Source of the DNA: Methylococcales bacterium
Lineage (GTDB): Bacteria; Pseudomonadota; Gammaproteobacteria; Methylococcales; Methylomonadaceae
DNA length: 58,351 nt
NCBI GenBank assembly: GCA_026399075.1
Contig: JAPLRR010000096.1
Span: 1-58,351, forward strand
Direction: 5' to 3'
In this document: positions 27,205 to 35,669 of the stretch, piece after piece
How positions within the stretch are numbered: position 1 is the stretch's first letter
Layout of the letters: each line of letters starts with the position of its first letter
Program-made: the position numbers and the translations under genes
The notes under the pieces: generated by a model
What the model saw: the letters and a program-made list of their open reading frames with translations, nothing else
What the model was told of the DNA's origin: nothing
Databases searched by the model: none

Positions 27205-27234
27205 ATAATACACATATCTTGTAGGGGTATTCAA
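27205..27234 (-). promoter_or_regulatory. possible sigma-70 promoter of the caspase-TpsA gene
   Basis: On the minus strand TTGAAT (27234-27229) and TATTAT (27210-27205) are 18 bp apart, giving a start near 27198 and a leader of about 73 nt before the ATG at 27125. Similarity to consensus is moderate. Confidence 0.4.
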
Positions 27235-27536
27235 TGTAAAATAAGCCAAGGATGAAGGCGGTATAGGCAAGGCAGGCCACTGTATAAAGTGGTGTTTAAA
27301 GGCGGCAGCTTTAGCGCTACAAATCTGGTATGCTTTAAAGCTAAATGCGACAGTGAATAAGCCTTAGCAACGTACCCAAGTTGGGGGGTGAAACCTTTAC
27401 TATCCATTGTAGTCCAAGTTTTGGTTTCTAATTTGCACAGACTTGGCTAGTGCTTGGGCGGAAATGCTGTAGGCCATACAGATAGGGCCTCACAAACAAA
27501 ATAATTAGCTGGGGAGTTACAACAAAATTAGTATTT

Positions 27537-27623
27537 ATTCAGCTCCCCCTTGAAAAAGTGGGGTGAGGGGGGTATTCAATAAAACCTCCCCTAACCCCTC
27601 CTTATTTAAGGAGGGGGCTGAAT
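27537..27623. repeat. 87-bp palindromic GC-rich repeat (copy 2, paired form)
   Basis: The two ends are nearly inverted copies: ATTCAGCTCCCCCTTGAAAA at the left and AAGGAGGGGGCTGAAT at the right, with G-rich and C-rich inner arms. The whole can fold into one long hairpin, as in paired REP or MITE-like units. Single copies of the core occur at 12431-12470 and 58179-58215. Confidence 0.7.
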
Positions 27624-27865
27624 GTTTACCAAAATTAGAGGAAACGACAGGGTTTCTAAGTGCCGCTTTATCTTTGCGTTCAATACACAGCGTTCTAGTT
27701 GAAAGCGTAAAAATTAAGCACAATGCCAATTGTTTTGCGTTATGGCCCAATCGGCGAATCAAGCGAAGCAAATAGTTTACGAGAATCATAGTTGTGTGGA
27801 CTGCGTAACATCTGCTACAAGTCCACCAAATAAGCTAAGCAATGACTTTATTAAAGGATACTTTT

Positions 27866-28519
27866 ATGAAAACACAATCTTTGTTAATCGGTTTGTTGGG
27901 CATAATGGCGTTATCAGAAACCACTTATGCAGAGGAAGTTAATTTTGGCAAGCAAGCGCCATCAGCCAGCCAGGTGATTGAAGCGCTTAGTCCTGCCGTT
28001 GTCAATTCAGAACCTGAGGCCGTTGACCCTGATTACGAAGGTGACATAAACCAGAACGGCAGATCTCGATCAATTGATATGAGCAGCCTTGATGGCTCTC
28101 CTAAGGCCGTCAAAAAAGCGCAAAATAAAAAAGTTAAAAAGGAGATTCATGGCCATGTAGAACACAAGGCTGATGTGGAAATTGCCATGTCCATGGAAAT
28201 CCTCTTTGGCTATAAGTCAGCAGAATTGACTGATATGGCAAAGGAACAACTTAAACCAGTGGGGGAAGCATTGGCTTCTGAAAAATTGCAAGGACTTGAT
28301 TTTATAGTGGAGGGTCACACGGATGCCATTGGTGGGAGTGATTACAACAAAAACCTTTCTAAGGAACGTGCGGAATCAGTCAAACAGTTTTTAGTTGATA
28401 CCTACCGTATTGATGGCTCCCGTATCCAAGTTGTTGGCAAAGGCAAAAGCAATTTATTAGACCCTACTAATCCAAGCAGTGAAATTAATCGGCGGGTGCG
28501 TATAATTGCAACAAAATAA
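27866..28519 (+). CDS. small OmpA-family periplasmic/outer-membrane protein (paralogue 2)
   Basis: A 217-residue protein when started at the ATG at 27866, which matches paralogue 1 (MKTQSLL) and has the same upstream GGATACTTTT; an upstream in-frame start would add eight residues. Signal peptide ending near TYA-EE, conserved VNFGKQAPSASQVIEAL, Lys-rich linker and C-terminal OmpA-like domain (ILFGYKSAEL, VEGHTDAIGG, NRRVRI). It precedes the second TPS exoprotein by about 350 bp. The two paralogues differ mainly by an insertion near residue 50. It probably tethers to peptidoglycan; its partner is unknown. Confidence 0.85.
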   Translation: MKTQSLLIGLLGIMALSETTYAEEVNFGKQAPSASQVIEALSPAVVNSEPEAVDPDYEGDINQNGRSRSIDMSSLDGSPKAVKKAQNKKVKKEIHGHVEHKADVEIAMSMEILFGYKSAELTDMAKEQLKPVGEALASEKLQGLDFIVEGHTDAIGGSDYNKNLSKERAESVKQFLVDTYRIDGSRIQVVGKGKSNLLDPTNPSSEINRRVRIIATK

Positions 28520-28867
28520 TGGCATTATTTTAAGTCGGGTTACCCCTGGCTTTGTGATGGATAATGTCAGTGAGTTTAACTGGCAGATGCAATATGGTGG
28601 TTGCCTAATTTATAGCCGACATTCCGCGCCTTTAAAGAATAAGCGAATTACAAAAAGTTAGCTTGTATTTTCCTCTACCAATTTCCGAAAATACACTATC
28701 AGAACATTAATGGTATTCATGACGAATTGTTGCTAAGCAATTAAGTGCTTTAAGTGTTTATCTGATAAACACTAGTAATTGAATAGTCCGCCCAAATTAG
28801 GGTTGCCGATAAATGTGCTCTCTGATACTCTTACCCATCAAAAATGTAAGGATATTAGGGGCGGTTG
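28520..28867. other. 348-bp intergenic region before the TPS 2 exoprotein
   Basis: No gene seen. It includes a perfect 21-bp inverted repeat at 28753-28773, which is the only clear regulatory-looking sequence here. A TTG immediately before the ATG at 28868 is in frame but the ATG is the better start. Confidence 0.45.
28753..28773. promoter_or_regulatory. perfect inverted repeat, candidate operator
   Basis: AGTGTTTATC-T-GATAAACACT, two perfect 10-bp arms around one base, 95 bp before the TPS 2 exoprotein start. The form suits binding of a dimeric regulator; there is no T-run after it, so it is not a terminator. Confidence 0.5.
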
Positions 28868-31800
28868 ATGAAAAATCCATTTCAGAAAAAAACGTTGGTT
28901 GTGGCGATTGCAACTATCCTGAGTGCTGGTGCTGCCTTTGTAGTCCAAGCCCAATCCCCAATTACCATGGATAGTACTACAGGGTTTGGGATCGGACAAT
29001 TTCAGGACTTCTCAACTACCCCTGGCGCTAACCAAACCATTGTAATAGAGGGTGGTGGGCCAATGGCCAATGGCACAACCCTTAACTCCCCCGGCAACAC
29101 CAACCTTTTTTTTAGCTTTTCCCAATTTGGAATAACTACAGGCGATACCGCCCGGTTTCAATGTTCAGGTTGTGGTGCTATAAATAATGTGATTAGCCGT
29201 GTTACCGGGACTCAACCAAGCAGCATTGATGGGACGCTGCAATCCACGATAGCAAATGCAAATTTTTGGTTTTTTAACCCCAAAGGCGTGATTTTTGGCG
29301 CGGGCGCAGTAATTGATGTTCCTGCTGCATTTCATATCAGCACAGCTGAGCAAGTGAACTTTAACGGCGGTTCGTATTTTGGGGGGTCAGCAACAGACCC
29401 TGGTTCTTCATTAACAGCTGCCGTTCCAGAGTCCTTTGGGTTTGGGGCTAGTAGTACGGGTGATATTACTATCACGGGGACTACTATTTCTAATGCAATT
29501 GGCAATGGTTCAACACTTGAATCTGCTAAAGATGTAATAATAAGCGGCGCGCAAATTTTACCGACTGCCGGGACTTTAAAGATCACAGCTCAAGGGGATA
29601 TATCAACAGATTCCTCTTCTAATGTATCAGCGAACCTAATTGCTGGTATTGATGTGGATAACAATGGAACAATAACTGGTGACGCCGAAGCCACTAGCGG
29701 CAACCTGACCAACACCAACATCATCAGCGGCAACGCGATAGCGGGCACTGATCTCAGCAACACAGCCTCAGGCCGCATCGGTGGCAACGCCACCGCAAGC
29801 TCGGGAATCCTGTCCAACGACGGCCAGATAACTGGCGATGCTGAAGCCACTATCGGCAACCTGACCAACACCAACATCATCAGCGGCAACGCCAAAGCGG
29901 GCGCTGATCTCAGCAACACAGCCTCAGGCCACATCGGTGGCAACGCCACCGCAAGCTCGGGAATCCTGTCCAACGACGGCCAGATAACTGGCGATGCTGA
30001 AGCTACCATCGGCAACCTGGCCAACACCAACACCATCAGCGGCAACGCCAAAGCGGGCACCGACCTGACCAATGAAATGGCGGGAAACATCGGCAAAAAC
30101 GCCGCTGCAGGCGGGACATTGACGAATCGTGGCGGCATAGGTGGCAACGCCTTTGCTAGCGGGGACATCACAAATGAGGTGGGAGGCACTATTTTTGATG
30201 GTGCTGATGCTGGTCAAGATATTATTAATAACGGGACCATTAATGGCGCACGTGTAAAAGCAGGAAGGGATATTAAAAATACGGGCATCAACGCCAGTAT
30301 TAAATTAGATAAAGTTGGGGATGGGGTCAGTGCTGGCAGAAATTTATTAATTGATTCTGGTAACATAACAGCCACAAAAGATGCCAAAAATACGGTTATC
30401 AGTGCAAATAATGATTTGTTTGTTAACAATGGCGGACATATCGATTTAGCCAACACAGGTAATGCTGATGTGACAGCAGGGCAAGTGTTAGGTGTTGGGG
30501 TTTCTTGGAAGGATGAAGCCGACCACACACAAGGGTATGCGGTTACCAATGGTGCCATTAATGCCACTAACACAGGCAAAGTAAATGTCTTGGCTGGCAC
30601 GGACTTGAGAGTCCAAGGCCTCGATTCCAACATCACTGCCAACAACACAAGTGGCGATGCGGCCATTAGAGCTACTAATAACAATTTGTTTGTTGACAAT
30701 GGTGGGCGTATCGACTTGGCCAACATAGGTAATGCTGATGTGACAGCAGGGCAAGTGTTGGGTGTTGGGGTTTCTTGGAAGGATGAGGCCGACCATACTC
30801 AAGGGTATGCGGTTACCAAGGGTGCCATTAATGCCACCAACACAGGTAAAGTAAATGTCTTGGCTAGCACGGACTTGAGAGTCCACGGCACCGATTCTAA
30901 AATCACCGCCAATAATACAGGTGGCGATGCGGCCATTATAGCCACTAATGATTTGTTTGTTGGCAATGGCGGGCAAATTGCAGCCAACAACACAGGCAGC
31001 TTGGACATTTCAGCTGGCACGGATTTGAGCGTGCAAGATGCCGGTTCCGCAATCACCACCAATGACAAGGTTGGCAATACCAGTATCAAAGCCACTAAAA
31101 ATTTGTTTGTTGGCAATGGCGGGCAAATTTCAGCCAACAACACAGGCAGCTTGGACATTTCGGCTGGCACGGACTTGAGCGTGCAAGATGCCGGTTCTAA
31201 AATCACCACCAATGACAAAGTTGGTAATACCAGCCTTAAAGCACTTAACAATAATCTGTTTGTTGGCAATGGCGGGCAAATTTCAGCCAACAACACAGGC
31301 AGCTTGGACATTTCAGCCGGCACGGACTTGAGCGTACAAGATGCCGGTTCCGCAATCACCACCAATGACAAAGTTGGCAATACCAGCCTTAAAGCACTTA
31401 ACAATAATCTGTTTGTTGGCAATGGCGGGCTAGTTGCAACCACCAACACAGGCAGCTCAACCATCTTGGCGGGCACGGACTTGACCGTGCAAGGGGCCGG
31501 CTCCAAAATCACCGCCAACAACACGGGCGGCGATACCACAATCAGTGCGGGGGCTATCCACAACGGCACAGCAGTCGTACGTTCAACAATCGGCGGTAAT
31601 TTAACAGTGGCCAATGGCGGTGAGGTGGCGAAAGCTACTGGAACAGGTGGCCTCACTGTTTCTGCACTAGGCAAAGTAGAAGACGGCAAAGGCAAAATAA
31701 CCGTTACAGGTAACGGTAGTAAAATCAGCACCGCCATAAACCATATTGGGGTGGCCAACGTGCAGGCAGACAGCACCTTGCTCGTGGACAAGCTTGGCAG

Positions 31801-33832
31801 CGTCGGCTTGGCCAATACAGGCGGTGCCAACATCTGGTCGGGAACAAGCCTTGACGTGGGCAATACAACGGGACTTGCCGCCGATGCGGGCACAATTAAA
31901 GTCACCAACACAGGCAAATTAAATGTGTTGGCTGGCACGGACTTGACCGTGCAAGGAGCCGACTCCAAAATCACCGCCAACAACACAGGAGTCGATGCCA
32001 CAATCAGTGCAGGGGCTATCCACAACGGGACAACGGTCGATCGCTCACCAACTGGCGGCAATTTAAAACTGGCCAATGGCGGCATCATTGAAAAAAATGC
32101 AGGGACAGGAAGCTTTAAAATTGATGCCAAATCTGTAGGCCTTAGCACAGGCAATGTGACGGTGACCGGCAGCAACAGTTTTGCCACTGCTGCCGATGAC
32201 AAAAATAGCCAAATCCGTATCCAGAATGTATTTACGGGGGAGGCAACCGTAGCCGCAGACAAAGTCTTGCTGGTTGCCGACTCGGGTATAGTTAAGGCCA
32301 CAAACACAGGCGGTTTTAATGCGTTGGCTAGTACGGATCTGAGAGTCCAAGGTGCTGGCTCCAAAATTACCGCTGATAGTACTGGCAACGCCTTAATTAC
32401 CGCAGGCGCCTTAGTGGGAGGTACGCCGATGGGGGGCAATTTAACGGTAACTGATGGCGGTATTATTGAAAAAACTACAGGGGTCGGAAGTTTTACTGCT
32501 GAGGCCAAATATGGTGGCCTTGGCACCGGTAATGTGACAGTGTCGGGCAGCCACAGTTTAGCTGTTGAGGCTGAGTATACCGCTAGCCAAATTCGTACCC
32601 AGTCGGGGCTAAACGGGGTATCTACTGTGTCTGCTGAAAACGCTTTGCTTGTGGATAAGCATGGGGTTATCAGCTTAGCCAATACCGGTGGTGCTAACAT
32701 CTGGTCTGGTACAACCCTTGAAGTGGGCAATGCCAAGGGGCTTGCCGATGACGCGGGCACAATTACTGCGACCAACACAGGTGCCTTAAACGTCCTTGCT
32801 GGCAAAGATTTGACCGTGCAAGGTGTCGATTCCAAAATCACTGCCGACAACGTTGGGCCAGACACGACCCTGAGTGCTGGTGCCAAGCTGGATAATAACA
32901 AAGCTTTGGTGGCTTCAGGAATTGGCGGCAACTTCAGCATCCTACATGGGGGCGCGGTGGAAAGGTCAGCTAATCCCAATGGTTCAAGCAAGCTTACCTT
33001 AGCCGCTTATAGCGTTGGCAAAACGGTAACTAACGGTGGGCAAATGATTATTGCAGGGGCGGGATCGAAATTAAATGCTGACCACAATGGTGATTTAATT
33101 CTTGAAGCAACGGCATTACCTCCTAAGGGTCTAAAACTATCGTCTAAAGAAAACTACGCATTCCGAGTTTCAGATGGCGGGCATATCTACAAGAATAATA
33201 GCGGCAATATGAATGTTTCCGCTGCAACAGTTTACTTAGGGGGGAGTGAAGCTATAGTTGGCAAAACTGATGGCAACATCACGTTTAACGGTTTATCGAA
33301 AGGGACTAGTAGTCTTCCCCTCTATTTCAAAATGCAAGACGCAACCATGACCAATGTAGGAAGTGTAAACCTGTCAGGCTACACGTTTAAATTAGACCCT
33401 TCAGGCATAAAATCTAATACTGTCATCAATTTAAACATTTACAATCCAGCAGAGATTGTTCTTCCAGATGTGCTTGTTAAGCAGGGCTCTTCTGATCATC
33501 AAGTTTCAGAGAATAAGAATTTTCTGGATGCACCCAGTATTCTAATTAATGGTTTAAAGCCGAAGACCGATCCACTCCCAAATGTTACTTTAGAGATAGG
33601 TGAGCTGATGGCTAGCAGTAACAAGCCACTTACTTTGCCCAAAAACCCATGTAACCATAGCCAAAGCACTTTAAACACGACCGGTACAGCCAATTATATT
33701 CCTGATGCCCGTTCGCAAGTGCCATATTCGGTGTTGGATGCGGCTTCAGATACAGCAACCACTAGCCCAAGTTCAGGGGCATCAGCCTCTAAGGCTTCGG
33801 TGCACTTAGATGATTCAGTTGATTGCGATTAA
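28868..33832 (+). CDS. TPS exoprotein, repeat-rich adhesin (TpsA 2)
   Basis: A 1654-residue secreted protein. A signal peptide ends near VVQA-QS, followed by the filamentous-haemagglutinin N-terminal domain with N137-PKGVIFG (variant of NPNG) and a C99-X2-C102 pair. The rest is a long Asn/Gly/Thr-rich beta-helix built from repeats of 52, 90 and about 50 residues (GNGGQISANNTGSLDISAGT type). Two cysteines near the end, C1595 and C1653, resemble the C-terminal Cys pair that anchors HMW-type TPS adhesins. No toxin or peptidase domain is seen. Its transporter starts 8 bp after the stop, and an exported CHAT peptidase follows. Confidence 0.88.
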   Translation: MKNPFQKKTLVVAIATILSAGAAFVVQAQSPITMDSTTGFGIGQFQDFSTTPGANQTIVIEGGGPMANGTTLNSPGNTNLFFSFSQFGITTGDTARFQCSGCGAINNVISRVTGTQPSSIDGTLQSTIANANFWFFNPKGVIFGAGAVIDVPAAFHISTAEQVNFNGGSYFGGSATDPGSSLTAAVPESFGFGASSTGDITITGTTISNAIGNGSTLESAKDVIISGAQILPTAGTLKITAQGDISTDSSSNVSANLIAGIDVDNNGTITGDAEATSGNLTNTNIISGNAIAGTDLSNTASGRIGGNATASSGILSNDGQITGDAEATIGNLTNTNIISGNAKAGADLSNTASGHIGGNATASSGILSNDGQITGDAEATIGNLANTNTISGNAKAGTDLTNEMAGNIGKNAAAGGTLTNRGGIGGNAFASGDITNEVGGTIFDGADAGQDIINNGTINGARVKAGRDIKNTGINASIKLDKVGDGVSAGRNLLIDSGNITATKDAKNTVISANNDLFVNNGGHIDLANTGNADVTAGQVLGVGVSWKDEADHTQGYAVTNGAINATNTGKVNVLAGTDLRVQGLDSNITANNTSGDAAIRATNNNLFVDNGGRIDLANIGNADVTAGQVLGVGVSWKDEADHTQGYAVTKGAINATNTGKVNVLASTDLRVHGTDSKITANNTGGDAAIIATNDLFVGNGGQIAANNTGSLDISAGTDLSVQDAGSAITTNDKVGNTSIKATKNLFVGNGGQISANNTGSLDISAGTDLSVQDAGSKITTNDKVGNTSLKALNNNLFVGNGGQISANNTGSLDISAGTDLSVQDAGSAITTNDKVGNTSLKALNNNLFVGNGGLVATTNTGSSTILAGTDLTVQGAGSKITANNTGGDTTISAGAIHNGTAVVRSTIGGNLTVANGGEVAKATGTGGLTVSALGKVEDGKGKITVTGNGSKISTAINHIGVANVQADSTLLVDKLGSVGLANTGGANIWSGTSLDVGNTTGLAADAGTIKVTNTGKLNVLAGTDLTVQGADSKITANNTGVDATISAGAIHNGTTVDRSPTGGNLKLANGGIIEKNAGTGSFKIDAKSVGLSTGNVTVTGSNSFATAADDKNSQIRIQNVFTGEATVAADKVLLVADSGIVKATNTGGFNALASTDLRVQGAGSKITADSTGNALITAGALVGGTPMGGNLTVTDGGIIEKTTGVGSFTAEAKYGGLGTGNVTVSGSHSLAVEAEYTASQIRTQSGLNGVSTVSAENALLVDKHGVISLANTGGANIWSGTTLEVGNAKGLADDAGTITATNTGALNVLAGKDLTVQGVDSKITADNVGPDTTLSAGAKLDNNKALVASGIGGNFSILHGGAVERSANPNGSSKLTLAAYSVGKTVTNGGQMIIAGAGSKLNADHNGDLILEATALPPKGLKLSSKENYAFRVSDGGHIYKNNSGNMNVSAATVYLGGSEAIVGKTDGNITFNGLSKGTSSLPLYFKMQDATMTNVGSVNLSGYTFKLDPSGIKSNTVINLNIYNPAEIVLPDVLVKQGSSDHQVSENKNFLDAPSILINGLKPKTDPLPNVTLEIGELMASSNKPLTLPKNPCNHSQSTLNTTGTANYIPDARSQVPYSVLDAASDTATTSPSSGASASKASVHLDDSVDCD
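29670..30060. repeat. 156-bp tandem repeats in tpsA 2
   Basis: About 2.5 copies of a 156-bp (52-codon) unit; the phrase ATAACTGG.GA.GC.GAAGCC recurs at 29670, 29826 and 29982. The second and third copies are almost identical. Confidence 0.8.
30426..30960. repeat. 270-bp direct repeat in tpsA 2
   Basis: Two near-identical units of 270 bp (90 codons); GTGACAGCAGGGCAAGTGTT starts at 30470 and 30740. They lead into a block of shorter repeats to the right. Confidence 0.8.
30950..31560. repeat. 150/153-bp tandem repeats in tpsA 2
   Basis: Four units starting with TGGCAATGGCGGGC at 30961, 31111, 31264 and 31417, i.e. 150, 153 and 153 bp apart (50-51 codons). High identity suggests recent expansion. 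Confidence 0.8.
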
Positions 33833-33840
33833 GGAACAGA

Positions 33841-35652
33841 ATGAAAACCCCCAATAACAAATTAATAGTAAAGTCAGTTATTGACACCGTTAATAACGTT
33901 TGGCCTGTGCGTGTGTTTTCTATATTGTTAGGATGTTTCCCCATCCAGCAAGTCGTTTCTGCACCGGTTGTTCCGTCCGCCATTACTAATTTGCCGCCAT
34001 CGTTAGTGCAAAATCGGTCAACCGGAGTTATTGCCAACGATCCCACTCGTGCGAGCCAGAAACAATTGGTTAAACCCCAGTTTCGGACGGGTGAGCCTTC
34101 GGATAATTTGGTGTTGCCGCCAGTACCTAAGCCAGTGTCTGCTGCAGATAAAGGCAGCTTGGTGCTTAAAAAGATTGAGTTTATCGGTAACACGGTGGTG
34201 AGCGACGAAACCTTACAGAAAGTGGCGCAACCATTTTTAAACCGTGTTTTAACTGCCCGGGATTTGGAAGAGTTACGTAGCTTGGTGACCGCTGTTTATG
34301 TTGATGGGGGCTATATTAATTCAGGCGCTATCATACCAAGCCAATCTGCCGCCAACGGTGCATTGCAGATTAAGGTGATTGAAGGCGAATTAACGGAAGT
34401 GCGCTTGGAAGGCTTGGGGCATTTACGTGAGGCTTATCTTCGTGACCGTTTGATGATAGGCGCGGGCTCACCACTTAACTTGAAAAATTTGCAAAACAAG
34501 TACCAGCTGTTGTTAACGGACCCTTTAATTGAACAGTTAAATGGCAGTTTGTTACCGGGTAAGGAACCGGGTGAAAGTATTTTGACCGTCAAAGTAACTA
34601 GGGCACGCCCTTACCAGCTTTATGCCGATGCCGACAATTACACTACGCCGTCAATTGGTGGTTACACGGGGCGTATAGGTGGCTGGGTGGATAACCTCAG
34701 CGGATTTGGTGAACATTTTGATGCGGAATTTATGGCTACGGGTGGTGCACTGGGTGTCAACACGGGGGTGGAATTACCACTGAATGCTTATGATACCCGC
34801 GCCTCTTTCCGTTATAGCAACACCCATTCCTCGATTATTGAATCCCCAGGTGATCAATTAAATATAAAATCAGATGTTGTTGCTTACGAGGGTGGTCTTA
34901 GTCAACCCCTTTACCGTAGCCCTGGCCTTAATTTAATGGCGGGCATCAATTTTGCCGTTCGCGAAAGCAAATCCAGTTTGTTGGGTGTACCTTATTCGTT
35001 TACCGAAGGTCTGCCTTTTGGCGAGGGAACTACCCAAGCGACTGTGTTACGCTTATGGCAACAAATTAGTCAACAAGGGGCTAATAACGCTTTTGTGGCG
35101 CGTTCGACTTTCAACAAAGGATTGGATGCTTTGGGGGCAACCATCCAGACGGGAGGGATGTTGCCTAGTGGTGAATTTTTTAGTTGGTTAGGGCAAACGC
35201 AATACCTGCATCGGGTTATGGATAATGGTGCACAGATCGTATTTAGAGGTGCAGTTCAAGTGGCGGCTAATCCGCTGCTGCCGATTGAGCGGTTTTCAGT
35301 GGGGGGGGTGTACAGCGTCCGGGGTTATAGGGAAAATTTTTATGTTACGGACAACGGCTTTAATACGGGCTTAGATTTTCGATATCCGTTATTTGGCGGT
35401 GAGCAGGGTGCCAAACATAGCCTATTCTTAATTCCCTTTATGGATTACGGTGGTGCTTGGAATAACCCTAGTGAATCCAATTTAAACCCAAGATTGAATA
35501 GTCTGCACTCAGTCGGACTCGGTTTTAACTGGCATTATAAGCTGGTAAACACTGAGTTTTACTGGGCTCATGATATAGCGGATGTTAAACACCCGTGGAA
35601 GGATATTCAAGATGATGGTGTTCATTTTAAGGTGAGCTTTTTTGCATTCTAA
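33841..35652 (+). CDS. TpsB transporter of two-partner secretion system 2 (ShlB/FhaC/HecB family)
   Basis: A 603-residue outer-membrane translocator when started at the ATG at 33841, which has AAGGAA just upstream; an in-frame TTG 18 bp earlier lies inside the exoprotein gene and is less likely. An N-terminal region with a long signal-like segment and Pro-rich linker leads to a POTRA domain (FIGNTVVSDETL, LRSLVTAVYVDGGYINSGA) and the barrel, with FSVGGVYSVRGYREN as the conserved barrel motif and a final Phe. Gene order tpsA-tpsB and the 8-bp gap mark it as the exporter of the adhesin just upstream. Confidence 0.92.
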   Translation: MKTPNNKLIVKSVIDTVNNVWPVRVFSILLGCFPIQQVVSAPVVPSAITNLPPSLVQNRSTGVIANDPTRASQKQLVKPQFRTGEPSDNLVLPPVPKPVSAADKGSLVLKKIEFIGNTVVSDETLQKVAQPFLNRVLTARDLEELRSLVTAVYVDGGYINSGAIIPSQSAANGALQIKVIEGELTEVRLEGLGHLREAYLRDRLMIGAGSPLNLKNLQNKYQLLLTDPLIEQLNGSLLPGKEPGESILTVKVTRARPYQLYADADNYTTPSIGGYTGRIGGWVDNLSGFGEHFDAEFMATGGALGVNTGVELPLNAYDTRASFRYSNTHSSIIESPGDQLNIKSDVVAYEGGLSQPLYRSPGLNLMAGINFAVRESKSSLLGVPYSFTEGLPFGEGTTQATVLRLWQQISQQGANNAFVARSTFNKGLDALGATIQTGGMLPSGEFFSWLGQTQYLHRVMDNGAQIVFRGAVQVAANPLLPIERFSVGGVYSVRGYRENFYVTDNGFNTGLDFRYPLFGGEQGAKHSLFLIPFMDYGGAWNNPSESNLNPRLNSLHSVGLGFNWHYKLVNTEFYWAHDIADVKHPWKDIQDDGVHFKVSFFAF

Positions 35653-35669
35653 TTAAGGGGGACATTGTT

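Larger units (their letters stand above)
27126..27865. other. 740-bp intergenic region between the divergent TPS 1 and OmpA-2/TPS 2 units
   Basis: No gene supported; short frames here are low-complexity. It contains a promoter candidate for the caspase exoprotein (27205-27234), a long GC-rich hairpin repeat (27537-27623) and the ribosome-site region of the second OmpA-like gene. Confidence 0.5.

Noticed and set aside
29670..31560. CRISPR array because of regular spacing of repeats
   Set aside because: Repeat units are 150-270 bp, contiguous and in frame within one protein; no short repeat with unique spacers.
30799..32991. 730-codon open frame antisense to the TPS 2 adhesin
   Set aside because: It mirrors the repeats of the real gene, is rich in low-complexity Leu/Pro/Ala and has no recognisable domain; long antisense frames are expected in Asn/Gly/Thr-rich repeats.
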